Part shown: piece by piece, positions 8,667 to 17,283 of the stretch
Layout: each line of letters begins with the position of its first letter
Numbering within the stretch: the stretch's first letter is position 1
From: Candidatus Pedobacter colombiensis
GTDB taxonomy: Bacteria; Bacteroidota; Bacteroidia; Sphingobacteriales; Sphingobacteriaceae
Direction of reading: 5' to 3'
Assembly (NCBI GenBank): GCA_029202485.1
Contig: CP119313.1
Coordinates: 682,001 to 746,000, forward strand
Length of the DNA stretch: 64,000 nt
Position numbers and translations under genes: made by a program
Notes under the pieces: generated by a model
The model's input: only the letters and a program-made list of their open reading frames with translations
The model's database searches: none
What the model was told of the DNA's origin: nothing

Positions 8667-9854
8667 TTAAGCTATAGCGTCAATGTTCTTCAAGATAATC
8701 TCACAAGCCCATTCAATTTCTTCTTCGGTAATAATAAGTGGCGGTGCTAAGCGCATCGAATTGCTACAGTGTAAAAACCAATCGCTGATCAGGCCATCTA
8801 CTATGCAGGCATCTATAATTTTTTTGTTGATCTCAAAATTTTCAAATTCTATGGCCATCATCAAACCTATGCCACGAACATCTTTAATAGCCGGATGTTG
8901 AAGTAATTTTTTAAATAATAAGCCTTTTTCTGTTACTCCATCTGTAATGTCTTCACTTACTATAGTCTGCAGTGTTGCCAAGCCGGCAGCACAGCTTACG
9001 GGGTGCCCACCAAATGTTGTAATGTGACCCAGGATAGGGTTTGTGGCAAGAGATATCATGATTTCACGTGAGCTGATAAAGGCTCCGATAGGCATACCGC
9101 CACCAATGCCTTTAGCTAGTAAAAGTATGTCTGGAACTATTCCGAAATGCTCGAATCCAAATAACCGACCCGTACGTCCAAAACCACATTGTATTTCGTC
9201 AAACACCAATAAGGTCCCGGTCTCTGTACATTTTGCTCTAAGCTCTTCAAAATAAGCCTTATCGGCAATTCGTATTCCCGCTTCGCCTTGTATGGTCTCC
9301 ATAAATACAGCCGCAGTGCTGGTCGTAATCAAGTTCAGATCCGGTAAAAATCCGTAATTTATAAACTTAATATTCGGTAAAAGGGGTCTGTATGCTTGTT
9401 TAAATTCCTCGTTACCCATCAGACTCAGTGCACCCTGAGTACTGCCGTGATAAGAGTTGTGGCAGGCAATTATTTCCGAACGGTGTGTGTACCTTTTAGC
9501 TAACTTCATGGCACCTTCTACAGCTTCAGCTCCTGAATTTACAAAGTAGGTGCAATTTAAATTGGCAGGCAATACCTCAGCCAGGGCTTTTGCAAAGTTT
9601 ACCTGTGGACTTTGCACAAACTCCCCATAAACCATAATATGCATATAGCTTGCTGCTTGTTGTTGCACTGCGCTTACAACTGCCGGGTGGCAGTGGCCAA
9701 CATTGCTTACGCCAATGCCGGCAATTAAATCCATGTATTTCCTGCCGTCTGCATCATAAAGATACATTCCACTGGCTTTAACAAATTCTAATAAAAGCGG
9801 TTCTAAAGTCGTTTGAGCATTGTGTTGAAGAAATAACTGACGTTGTGTAAGCAT
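8667..9854 (-). CDS. Class III (ornithine/acetylornithine-type) PLP aminotransferase
   Basis: A 395-residue fold-type I PLP enzyme. The Schiff-base lysine is K248 in LLLAKGIGGGMPIGAF. The cofactor-binding Asp is in LLVFDEIQCGFGRTG, and the N-terminal part has DLIAGIGVSNVGHCHP and VNSGAEAVEGAMKLAK. The class includes acetylornithine, 4-aminobutyrate and lysine aminotransferases. The exact substrate cannot be read from the sequence, and no arginine biosynthesis genes are nearby. It is the last gene of the minus-strand run that includes the sigma factor module, 16 nt after the CpxP-like gene. Confidence 0.85.
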   Translation of the reverse strand: MLTQRQLFLQHNAQTTLEPLLLEFVKASGMYLYDADGRKYMDLIAGIGVSNVGHCHPAVVSAVQQQAASYMHIMVYGEFVQSPQVNFAKALAEVLPANLNCTYFVNSGAEAVEGAMKLAKRYTHRSEIIACHNSYHGSTQGALSLMGNEEFKQAYRPLLPNIKFINYGFLPDLNLITTSTAAVFMETIQGEAGIRIADKAYFEELRAKCTETGTLLVFDEIQCGFGRTGRLFGFEHFGIVPDILLLAKGIGGGMPIGAFISSREIMISLATNPILGHITTFGGHPVSCAAGLATLQTIVSEDITDGVTEKGLLFKKLLQHPAIKDVRGIGLMMAIEFENFEINKKIIDACIVDGLISDWFLHCSNSMRLAPPLIITEEEIEWACEIILKNIDAIA

Positions 9855-9870
9855 ACGCCAAAATTACGAA

Positions 9871-10323
9871 TTAATTTGGCTGCGGTTTGCCGTTATTTCT
9901 ATATTTTGATAGTAATTCTCTTTTAAAAGATTCCTGCGCCCTGTAAAACTTGCCAACGATTTTGATTGGCAGGTTTTCCCTCAGTTTTGAGTAATACCTT
10001 CTGTCGAGGTTTAATTCCCGCTGTCTCATGTTAAAATCATTTGAAATTAAAGTTTGTACCTGGCTGTCAGATAATTCCTCAATTTCAGAGATTTTTCTAA
10101 AGCTGATCATTTTTTGAGAACGTTCTTTGCGCAACTCATCCTGTTCCCGCTGCCAATCATTATAAATCGGCCAAAAAATTTTAGCCTCGTCTGCGGAAAG
10201 ATCTAGCTTTTGGGTTAAGTATGCAATTTTATACGATTCAATTTCATTTTTGCGATCTCCAAATCCTTGGGCCGAAACCATGATAGGGAGGATGAATAGA
10301 AAAGTAATGAGTAATTGTTTCAT
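9871..10323 (-). CDS. Periplasmic CpxP/Spy-like protein ('sensor of ECF-type sigma factor' type)
   Basis: A 150-residue protein with a clear signal peptide ending ILPIMVSAQG, followed by an all-helical, charged domain. The stretch KIAYLTQKLDLSADEAKIFWPIYNDW is typical of the small Spy/CpxP-like proteins that Bacteroidota encode next to ECF sigma factors. The position (third gene after a sigma factor and a one-TM protein, 12 nt gap) supports a role in envelope stress sensing. That role is inference from context and family. A general periplasmic chaperone function is the alternative. Confidence 0.72.
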   Translation of the reverse strand: MKQLLITFLFILPIMVSAQGFGDRKNEIESYKIAYLTQKLDLSADEAKIFWPIYNDWQREQDELRKERSQKMISFRKISEIEELSDSQVQTLISNDFNMRQRELNLDRRYYSKLRENLPIKIVGKFYRAQESFKRELLSKYRNNGKPQPN

Positions 10324-10335
10324 TTGATATTGTTT

Positions 10336-10983
10336 TTATAGACTCGAAGCAATTTCATTTTGTGAATAATTGTTAAGAATATAGTTCTCCAAAGCTACAT
10401 CTGTAGGCATTGGTTTTGTCTGTTGTAAGCCATTGTCTTTTATATGATCAATAATTACATCCTCATCGATGTCATATAAAATTTGTTCAGTGGCAAGGTC
10501 ATTATAGGTTAATTTTTGAGCTGGTATATGCTGTTGGTAGAAATAAAAGCCCACAGTACTCAATATCACGAAACAAGCTGCCGAAGCATATTTTAATAGC
10601 TTGGAATGCCATAAACGAACAACCCTTGCCGATTGCGCCGATTTGACTTCATTAATCGTTTTGCTAAGAATATTTGATTGTAGTTGCTCAAAGTAGTTAG
10701 TCGGAACTGTATAATCGTTACTTTCAGGCATTACTGCTTTGATCTTTTCCTTAACCAACTCACTATTTAGCTGTGTACTAAGCTCATTAAAATAGTTGGC
10801 AGGTATAGTAAAGCCTGACTTATCAACTTCAGCTCTCATTTTTTCGAGATATATGGCACTCGATATATGAAAGGTTAAGTCCTCAAAATATTCTTCAGGA
10901 ACAGAAAAAGGATGGTATACAGATAAGCCAGCTAATGTCGGGGCCTCCTTTTTCCAATCGTTATTTTCTACTTTATTATCCAT
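10336..10983 (-). CDS. Probable anti-sigma factor, single TM, threefold N-terminal motif
   Basis: A 215-residue protein with a cytoplasmic N-terminal half, one membrane segment at about residues 131-149 (LLKYASAACFVILSTVGF) and a periplasmic tail. The N-terminal half contains three copies of a motif of the form [FY]-x-[VI]-P-x-x-Y-F-x-x-L, at residues 26 (FSVPEEYFEDL), 58 (FTIPANYFNEL) and 91 (YTVPTNYFEQL), about 32-33 residues apart. It lies between an ECF sigma factor gene and a CpxP-like gene. Topology and position suggest an anti-sigma factor. No zinc-binding ZAS motif is present, so the assignment rests on context. Confidence 0.65.
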   Translation of the reverse strand: MDNKVENNDWKKEAPTLAGLSVYHPFSVPEEYFEDLTFHISSAIYLEKMRAEVDKSGFTIPANYFNELSTQLNSELVKEKIKAVMPESNDYTVPTNYFEQLQSNILSKTINEVKSAQSARVVRLWHSKLLKYASAACFVILSTVGFYFYQQHIPAQKLTYNDLATEQILYDIDEDVIIDHIKDNGLQQTKPMPTDVALENYILNNYSQNEIASSL

Positions 10984-11017
10984 TTCAAATATATTGATAC
11001 ATTATATCCCAAAAGGT

Positions 11018-11578
11018 TTAAAATGTAATGTCTTCATTTAGCATAAAAGTTTCAACTTTTTTTACAGCGATGTGGAATGAGGCTTTTAACGCCCCCACGC
11101 TGGTGCCGGTAATATCAGATATTTCCTCATATTTTAAATCGTCGAAGTACTTCATGTTGAAAATCAGACGCTGCTTTTCAGGAAGGGTAAGCAATGCCTG
11201 TTGAAGCTTTAGCTGGACTTTATCTCCATTAAAATGAGAAGAAGCAATTAAAGTTTCAGTCAGCTCTGCAGATACTTCTTCTAAGGGAGTATTGTTCCGT
11301 TGTTTCTTTTTGTTTAAAAAAGTAATGGATTCATTGGTCGCAATGCGGTAAATCCAGGTATACAGCTGTGAGTCGCTGCGGAATTTGTCAAGGTTCTTCC
11401 AAACCTTTATAAAGGTATCCTGTACCAAATCATCGGCATCATCATGATCAATTACCAGTCGTCTGATATGCCAATATATTTTTTGCTGATATTTATTTAG
11501 AAGCAGGTTAAAGGCTTCATCGCGAGTTTTTTTATTTAAGAATTTCTCTAAAATCTCTGAATCTTCAACCTGCTTCAT
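11018..11578 (-). CDS. ECF-family RNA polymerase sigma factor
   Basis: A 186-residue group 4 sigma-70 factor. Region 2 is visible as DADDLVQDTFIKVWKNLDKFRSDSQLYTWIYRIATN, quoted here in two overlapping parts: DADDLVQDTFIKVW and LYTWIYRIATNESITFLNKK. Region 4 is seen as LPEKQRLIFNMKYFDDL and YEEISDITGTSVGALKASFH. There is no region 1.1 or 3. It heads a module with a one-TM protein and a periplasmic CpxP-like protein, which suggests control of an envelope or stress regulon. It lies only 18 nt after the transketolase gene, so it may be read from the same promoter. Confidence 0.93.
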   Translation of the reverse strand: MKQVEDSEILEKFLNKKTRDEAFNLLLNKYQQKIYWHIRRLVIDHDDADDLVQDTFIKVWKNLDKFRSDSQLYTWIYRIATNESITFLNKKKQRNNTPLEEVSAELTETLIASSHFNGDKVQLKLQQALLTLPEKQRLIFNMKYFDDLKYEEISDITGTSVGALKASFHIAVKKVETFMLNEDITF

Positions 11579-11596
11579 TAATCGTCCTTTTATATA

Positions 11597-12556
11597 TTAT
11601 TTATTGGCTCTTTTCATCACCTTTTGAGCAGCCTCAACAATATTTACACTGTCTAACCCGTATTTGGTCATCAATTGATCAGGAGTACCACTTTCGCCAA
11701 AACTGTCATTTACTGCAACAAACTCCTGTGGTGTTGGCAATTCTGTTGAAAGTAATCTTGCCACACTTTCACCTAGTCCACCAAATTTGTTGTGTTCTTC
11801 GCAAGTAACCACACAGCCTGTTTTCTTTACAGATTTCAATATGGCTTCGTCATCCAAAGGTTTAATGGTGTGAATATTGATGATTTCGGCATCGATACCT
11901 AGCTCAGCTAATTTTTCGCCAGCCTCAATTGCTTTCCAAACCATGTGGCCTGTTGCAATAATAGTTACATCTTTACCTTCGTTTACCATCCAGGCTTTTC
12001 CGATTTCGAATTTCTGATCAGGATCAGTAAATACAGGAATTACCGGACGGCCAAAACGCAAGTAAACAGGTCCATGATGCTCGGCAATAGCTATTGTAGC
12101 AGCTTTGGTTTGGTTGTAATCACAGGTATTGATTACAGTCATACCTGGAAGCATTTTCATTAAGCCTATATCTTCAAGTATCTGGTGAGTTGCACCATCT
12201 TCACCTAAGGTTAGACCAGCGTGTGAAGCGCAGATTTTAACATTTTTATCCGAGTAGGCAACCGACTGACGGATCTGGTCGTAAACCCTACCTGTAGAGA
12301 AGTTAGCAAAAGTTCCTGTGAAAGGTACTTTTCCGCCAATAGTTAAACCGGCAGCAATACCAATCATATTGGCTTCAGCAATTCCGATTTGGAAAAAACG
12401 TTCCGGAAATTCCTTTATAAAGGCATCCATTTTTAAAGAGCCTACTAAGTCAGCACAAAGTGCTACTACTTCAGGATTTTTTTTTCCTGCTTCAAGCAAT
12501 CCAGCTCCAAAGCCAGAGCGTGTATCTTTTTTTTCAGTGTATGTATACTTCTTCAT
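11597..12556 (-). CDS. Transketolase, C-terminal subunit
   Basis: A 319-residue protein covering the pyrimidine-binding and C-terminal domains of transketolase, a TPP enzyme of the non-oxidative pentose phosphate pathway. The stretch RFFQIGIAEANMIGIAAGL carries the conserved Glu that activates the thiamine pyrimidine ring, and TFANFSTGRVYDQIRQSVAY and GLTLGEDGATHQ match the family. The full enzyme of about 650 residues is made by pairing with the upstream N-terminal subunit. The gap between the two genes is 2 nt. Such split transketolases are common in Bacteroidota and Archaea. A DXS relationship is possible but there is no DXS N-terminal part. Confidence 0.92.
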   Translation of the reverse strand: MKKYTYTEKKDTRSGFGAGLLEAGKKNPEVVALCADLVGSLKMDAFIKEFPERFFQIGIAEANMIGIAAGLTIGGKVPFTGTFANFSTGRVYDQIRQSVAYSDKNVKICASHAGLTLGEDGATHQILEDIGLMKMLPGMTVINTCDYNQTKAATIAIAEHHGPVYLRFGRPVIPVFTDPDQKFEIGKAWMVNEGKDVTIIATGHMVWKAIEAGEKLAELGIDAEIINIHTIKPLDDEAILKSVKKTGCVVTCEEHNKFGGLGESVARLLSTELPTPQEFVAVNDSFGESGTPDQLMTKYGLDSVNIVEAAQKVMKRANK

Positions 12557-12558
12557 TC

Positions 12559-13404
12559 TTAATAATCTTTAAGGGTACTACTTAATTGAGCAAGGGCGGC
12601 TACAAGCTGTTCATCATTAGGTGCAACACCATGCCATTTGTGAGATCCCATCATGAAATCAACACCATAACCCATTTGTGTACTCATTAAGTTTAAAACT
12701 GGTTTCCCTTTACCCGTTAATGATTTAGCGTAATGTAATGCTTTTACGATAGCATCCATATCATTACCATCAGAATTGATTACATGCCATCCAAAAGCTT
12801 CAAATTTAGCTTGAAGGTTTTCAAGTGACAATACTTTTTCTGTAGGACCATCTATTTGCTGACCGTTATAATCGATAGAAGCGATCAGATTATCTACTTT
12901 ATTATGGGGAGCATACATAATGGCTTCCCAATTTTGACCTTCTTGTAATTCACCATCTCCAAGTAAAGCAAATACAATTGAATGATCTTTATTTAATTTC
13001 TTAGCTTGAGCTGCACCAATAGCAACAGACATACCCTGACCTAAAGATCCCGATGCGATTCTGATACCTGGAAGTCCTTCATGAGTTGTCGGGTGACCTT
13101 GTAACCTTGAGTTTAACTTTCTGAAAGTAGCTAGTTCACTTACTTCAAAATAGCCTGATCTGGCCAATACGCTGTAAAAAACCGGCGAAATGTGCCCGTT
13201 TGAAAGAAAAAACAAATCTTCGCCTTTTCCATCCATCTTAAAATCAGTAGAGTGGTTCATGATTTCAAAATACAATGCAGTCATAAAATCTGCACATCCT
13301 AATGATCCACCCGGATGACCCGATTGGCAGGCATGTACCATTCTAACAATATCCCTTCTAACTTGAGCAGCGATATCCTCTAATTCACTTATTTTATGTT
13401 TCAT
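12559..13404 (-). CDS. Transketolase, N-terminal subunit
   Basis: A 281-residue protein with the TPP diphosphate-binding domain. It has the N-terminal ACQSGHPGGSLGCADFMTALY signature (only part needed: SGHPGGSLG) and the metal/TPP motif LLGDGELQEGQNWEA, followed by IDYNGQQIDGPT. It is translated first, and its stop lies 2 nt before the start of the C-terminal subunit, so the two are surely co-expressed. A TAnnTTTG box lies 26 nt before its start. It is the first gene of a six-gene minus-strand run reaching the aminotransferase at 8667. Confidence 0.93.
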   Translation of the reverse strand: MKHKISELEDIAAQVRRDIVRMVHACQSGHPGGSLGCADFMTALYFEIMNHSTDFKMDGKGEDLFFLSNGHISPVFYSVLARSGYFEVSELATFRKLNSRLQGHPTTHEGLPGIRIASGSLGQGMSVAIGAAQAKKLNKDHSIVFALLGDGELQEGQNWEAIMYAPHNKVDNLIASIDYNGQQIDGPTEKVLSLENLQAKFEAFGWHVINSDGNDMDAIVKALHYAKSLTGKGKPVLNLMSTQMGYGVDFMMGSHKWHGVAPNDEQLVAALAQLSSTLKDY

Positions 13405-13825
13405 TAATTGGGGTTGTTGATTAATAAGACAAATGTAATTAAAAATACATTGGGCTGTATCAAAAGTAGCGCCTTCCTGTTGTTAATCATATCACTCATC
13501 TCAATAACCAATTATAATTAATGTTAAATCTCTTTATCTGTTCAAAATGTTAGGTTTATAGGGCTTAAAATATCAAAACAAACGTTTGTGCAGAAAAAAA
13601 TAGGCATCAATACTAAATAATAAAGTTACATCTGTTGTAATTGGAGCCAACTCTGTTGTTTTCAGTCACAATGTACAATAAAGACAACCGTTTGCGCTAA
13701 CAAATGGTGTTACTATAATTTAATTAAGCACGTTATTCAATGGAAATTTATATTTTTAGAGCTTGAAGTTTTTAAAATAGTTCAAGAAGTAGGCATCACA
13801 CAAAATTAAAACAGTAAACTTAATC
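13405..13825 (+). promoter_or_regulatory. 421-bp intergenic region with two LacI-type operator-like sites
   Basis: This AT-rich divergent region separates the transketolase operon from the sugar transporter. A perfect 12-bp palindrome ACAAACGTTTGT lies at 13578-13589, and a related site ACAACCGTTTGC lies at 13684-13695. Both have the central CG of LacI/GalR-family operators. The nonamer TAGGCATCA occurs twice (near 13611 and 13792). No small gene was recognised. Confidence 0.45.
13430..13437 (-). promoter_or_regulatory. TAnnTTTG-type -7 box upstream of the transketolase operon
   Basis: On the minus strand TACATTTG fits the -7 consensus. A TTTTG lies upstream with a 23-nt spacer (TTG complement at 13461-13463), at the long end of the accepted range. 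It is a plausible promoter for the whole transketolase-to-aminotransferase run. Confidence 0.5.
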
Positions 13826-15109
13826 ATGACAAACCAAACAAAATCGTCAGTAATTTCTCCCATTGTAACGATTGGAGCTTTGTTCTTTATTTTTGGCTTT
13901 GTAACCTGGGCCAACAGTACACTAATCCCATTTCTAAAACTTGCTTGTGGTCTTAAAACCGATTTCGAAGCCTTCCTTGTTACTTTTGCTTCGTATATTG
14001 CTTATTTCTTTCTGTCATTACCATCTTCATGGATACTTAAAAAACTAGGGTTCAAGAATGGACTGGTTATGGGCTTAATTGTTTTGGGGATAGGTTCCCT
14101 AATTTTTATCCCGGCAGCAAGTTCAAGAAGTTTTGGTTTGTTTTTAACAGGGATTTTTATCCAGGGTGCAGCCCTATCTCTATTACAAACAGCCTCTAAT
14201 CCATACATAAGTATCATTGGTCCAATAGAAAGTGCGGCAAAGCGTATTAGTATCATGGGCGTGTGTAATAAATTTGCAGGTATCATTGTCCCAATTATCA
14301 TGGGTACCCTGTTCCTTAAAAATGCTTCAGGCATTGAGGCCAAAATTAACGATGTAACAACAACCGTTGCCGAGAAAGAAGCATTACTTGCCGAAGTTCT
14401 AGGCCGCGTATATACGCCATATATTGTTTTGGCGATCGTATTCGTTGCTTTCGCGATGTTCATTAAATATTCTCATTTACCAGAGGTAGATGTGGATAAA
14501 GACGAAGTGATTGAGGGTGAAGATATAAAGACTGCTAAAACATCTATCTTTCAGTTTCCTCACTTATTTTTAGGCGCATTCTGTATTTTCGTTTATGTTG
14601 CTGCAGAAGTAATGGCAGGAGACATTATTGGTGTTTACGCTAAAGAATTAGGTATCAGCCCAGATATTAGTAAGTATTTTACTACATTAACCTTAACAAG
14701 TATGCTGGTTGGTTATTTTATTGGTATTGCAACTATTCCTAAATATGTTACGCAACAAGCGGCTCTTAAAATCTGTGCAATTACAGGGGTAATATTCGTT
14801 TGTGCTGCTTACTTTACCGGTGGATATACATCAGTAATATTTGTTGGTCTATTAGGATTAGCAAACTCATTAATGTGGCCTGCCATTTTTCCGCTGGGTA
14901 TAAAAGGACTGGGTAAATTCACTAAAACAGGTTCTGCCATTATGATTATGGGGATCGCCGGTGGTGCCATCTGGCCTTTAATTTACGGTTACCTGAAAGA
15001 TTATGCAGGTATGCATTTTCAACTGGCATTTTTTGTAAGTGTATTGCCTTGCTATTTATACATCTGGTTTTTTGCTGTATCCGGACATAGAATCGGAAAG
15101 AAAGCATAA
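13826..15109 (+). CDS. Sugar MFS transporter, FucP-like (fucose/glucose:H+ symporter family)
   Basis: A 427-residue inner-membrane protein with about 12 hydrophobic segments and a loop in the middle (about residues 215-245). The opening GALFFIFGFVTWANSTLIPF is the hallmark of the FucP/GluP branch of the major facilitator superfamily, and the TASNPYISIIGP segment also matches that branch. The likely role is proton-coupled uptake of a monosaccharide such as fucose, glucose, galactose or N-acetylglucosamine. The exact sugar is not readable. Operator-like palindromes upstream point to a LacI-type repressor encoded elsewhere. A hairpin terminator follows. Confidence 0.9.
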   Translation: MTNQTKSSVISPIVTIGALFFIFGFVTWANSTLIPFLKLACGLKTDFEAFLVTFASYIAYFFLSLPSSWILKKLGFKNGLVMGLIVLGIGSLIFIPAASSRSFGLFLTGIFIQGAALSLLQTASNPYISIIGPIESAAKRISIMGVCNKFAGIIVPIIMGTLFLKNASGIEAKINDVTTTVAEKEALLAEVLGRVYTPYIVLAIVFVAFAMFIKYSHLPEVDVDKDEVIEGEDIKTAKTSIFQFPHLFLGAFCIFVYVAAEVMAGDIIGVYAKELGISPDISKYFTTLTLTSMLVGYFIGIATIPKYVTQQAALKICAITGVIFVCAAYFTGGYTSVIFVGLLGLANSLMWPAIFPLGIKGLGKFTKTGSAIMIMGIAGGAIWPLIYGYLKDYAGMHFQLAFFVSVLPCYLYIWFFAVSGHRIGKKA

Positions 15110-15126
15110 GCTCATTATATAAGTTT

Positions 15127-15165
15127 AAAAAGGGGGTGTATCATGAAAATGTGCAACCCCTTTTT
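15127..15165 (+). terminator. Intrinsic terminator after the sugar transporter
   Basis: The arms AAAAAGGGG (15127-15135) and CCCCTTTTT (15157-15165) enclose a 21-nt loop that can pair further in part, and the right arm ends in a T run. Confidence 0.75.
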
Positions 15166-15276
15166 AGCGTTTTATACCTCCTTAGTTGAACAAAATGAAT
15201 AGTCTGAACCAGCGTCATACTTGCTATTTTTAGCATTACAATACCGGGAGTTTAAAATCTTTAATGCATACTATTT

Positions 15277-16848
15277 ATGTTCATTTCCATTTTACAGAGG
15301 AGGTTGAAGGATATATCAATTTCAAAGAAATTGTATTTTATCATAAGCATTATTGCTTTATTGGTTGTCATTGCGCTTTATACTTCCGGACTTTCTATTA
15401 CAACTCTGTCGTTGCTCTCATTGGTTTTAGGGACAATTGGGGTAGTTACTGTAATCACCATCAGTCAAAGCCTGATTAAGGATCTGAATGCCATCACTAA
15501 AGGAGCCGATCTGATTAGAAAAGGAAGTTTTCAAAGCAAAGTTCAAGTTCATTCCAGAGATGAAATAGGTACTTTGGCAATGGCTTTTAATGACATGACC
15601 AATACGTTGGAACAAAAGATTGCAGAACTTAAACTTACAGAAGATAACCTGATTAAAGAGAGAGAAAGAGCCGAACATTTCGAAAAGGCAAAAAAACACT
15701 TCCTTGTAAATATGAGCCACGAAATCAGGACCCCTATGAATGCCATATTGGGCTTTGCCAGATATTTACAGGAGTCGTTGACAGGAAAAGACGAGCAGGA
15801 GTCTATCAGGATGATTGTGAAATCGGGGGAACACTTATTGGCAACATTAAATGATATTCTAGACTTTTCCAATATAGAGACGGGTGCAGTTAGTTTTATG
15901 AGGCTACCATTTAATTTAAGGGATACTATAGCAACGATCTATCAGCTGATGGAGTCGAATGCTAAACTTAAAAAAATAGGGTTAAGCTACAGTATAGATA
16001 ATAGTATACCTGATTCCATTATATATGGGGATTCAGTTAGGCTTACTCAGATTCTGTTAAGTCTAACTTCCAATGCGTTAAAATTTACAGAATTTGGGCA
16101 TGTTTCCATAGCTGCAAAGGCAGTTTCGAATGATGAAGATGATCAAATTGCAATCGAGTTTAGTGTTAAAGATACAGGAATAGGGATCCCGTTAGAAAAG
16201 CAGGAAAAGATCTTTGAACTCTTTGAACAGGGAACAAACCATATGACGCGGAAATTTGGGGGAACAGGAATTGGTCTAAGCATTGTAAAACATTTAATTA
16301 CATTGCAACAAGGCGAAATTTATGTACGCAGCATCCTTAACGAGGGGTCAGAATTTTGTTTTAAGTTATCTTTTTTTAAAACTAATATCTGTGATGATGA
16401 TTGGGATGAACACCATAAGAATGAATTGGCTTTAAAACCTGATTTGGAGTCAAGAAAGCGAATAAAAGTGTTGATTGTTGAGGACAATGCCATAAATCAG
16501 CTATTGGTTATTAAACTATTGCAGAAGCATGGCTATGAAACTACCGTAGCTGAGAATGGTAAAGTCGCGTTGAGGAAGTATACTACTGCTGATTTTGATA
16601 TTATTCTGATGGATTTGCAGATGCCCGAAATGGATGGATATGAAACCACTATTCATATCCGTGATCTGAAATCCTATAAAAAAGATGTACCCATCGTGGC
16701 CATGACAGCCCATACCATTAAAGGTGAAATGGAAAAGTGTCTTTCTATTGGCATGAATGATTATATCTCAAAACCATTTCATGCCAATGAATTATACGAA
16801 AAGATTACAGGCCTGGTTAAGCAAGTAACTCCAACACTTGTGCAGTAG
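15277..16848 (+). CDS. Hybrid sensor histidine kinase with receiver domain
   Basis: A 523-residue inner-membrane kinase. Two adjacent membrane segments (about residues 18-60) are joined by only a few residues, so there is practically no periplasmic sensor. A HAMP linker follows (about 62-120). The HisKA site is H148 in NMSHEIRTPMNAILGF, and an ATPase domain has VKDTGIGIPLEKQEKIFELF and GGTGIGLSIVKHL. A C-terminal receiver domain starts at VLIVEDNAINQLLV, with phospho-acceptor D446 in ILMDLQMPEMDGYE. There is no DNA-binding output, so a separate Hpt or regulator is expected. Its 3' end overlaps the convergent bcp gene by 32 bp. Confidence 0.92.
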   Translation: MFISILQRRLKDISISKKLYFIISIIALLVVIALYTSGLSITTLSLLSLVLGTIGVVTVITISQSLIKDLNAITKGADLIRKGSFQSKVQVHSRDEIGTLAMAFNDMTNTLEQKIAELKLTEDNLIKERERAEHFEKAKKHFLVNMSHEIRTPMNAILGFARYLQESLTGKDEQESIRMIVKSGEHLLATLNDILDFSNIETGAVSFMRLPFNLRDTIATIYQLMESNAKLKKIGLSYSIDNSIPDSIIYGDSVRLTQILLSLTSNALKFTEFGHVSIAAKAVSNDEDDQIAIEFSVKDTGIGIPLEKQEKIFELFEQGTNHMTRKFGGTGIGLSIVKHLITLQQGEIYVRSILNEGSEFCFKLSFFKTNICDDDWDEHHKNELALKPDLESRKRIKVLIVEDNAINQLLVIKLLQKHGYETTVAENGKVALRKYTTADFDIILMDLQMPEMDGYETTIHIRDLKSYKKDVPIVAMTAHTIKGEMEKCLSIGMNDYISKPFHANELYEKITGLVKQVTPTLVQ

Positions 16849-17278
16849 AATTTTTAGTATCAACCTTCTTGATAATATGTGCAATCATGCCATTTTCATC
16901 AATCACAAAAGTTGTTCGGTTTGTTCCCATGTATTTCTTGCCATACATATTCTTTTCACCCCAAACGCCATAATCTGTTACAATCTTTTTGTCAGTATCC
17001 GCCAGCAGTGTAAATGGTAAACTATGTTTGGTTACAAATTTCTGATGAGATTTTTCATCGTCTACACTTACTCCTAAAACAACAATACCCTTAGCGGTTA
17101 ATCCCTGATAGTTGTCTCTAAAGTCACAAGCCTCAGCGGTACAGCCGGGAGTATCATCTTTAGGATAAAAATAAAGGACAACCGTTTTTCCTATAAACTG
17201 ATCAAGTGATACAGTATTCCCATTCTGGTCTTTTGCAGAAATAGCAGGTGCCTTTTGGCCTTCTTTTAATTCGCTCAT
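16817..17278 (-). CDS. bcp: Thioredoxin-dependent peroxiredoxin, Bcp/PrxQ type
   Basis: A 153-residue cytoplasmic peroxidase that reduces H2O2 and organic hydroperoxides using thioredoxin. The active-site segment is FYPKDDTPGCTAEACDFRDNY (cited by its core DTPGCTAEAC): peroxidatic and resolving cysteines five residues apart, as in atypical 2-Cys PrxQ enzymes. It is the last gene of a minus-strand group with an M23 peptidase and an FAH-family protein, gaps of 5 nt. Its 3' end overlaps the hybrid kinase gene tail-to-tail. Confidence 0.95.
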   Translation of the reverse strand: MSELKEGQKAPAISAKDQNGNTVSLDQFIGKTVVLYFYPKDDTPGCTAEACDFRDNYQGLTAKGIVVLGVSVDDEKSHQKFVTKHSLPFTLLADTDKKIVTDYGVWGEKNMYGKKYMGTNRTTFVIDENGMIAHIIKKVDTKNSTAQVLELLA

Positions 17279-17283
17279 AATGT

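Noticed and set aside
12318..12572. Plus-strand frame over the transketolase C subunit start
   Set aside because: It is a shadow of the conserved minus-strand gene with no signature of its own.
13405..13825. Possible small gene or riboswitch before the sugar transporter
   Set aside because: No coding frame or known aptamer core was found; only operator-like palindromes are supportable.
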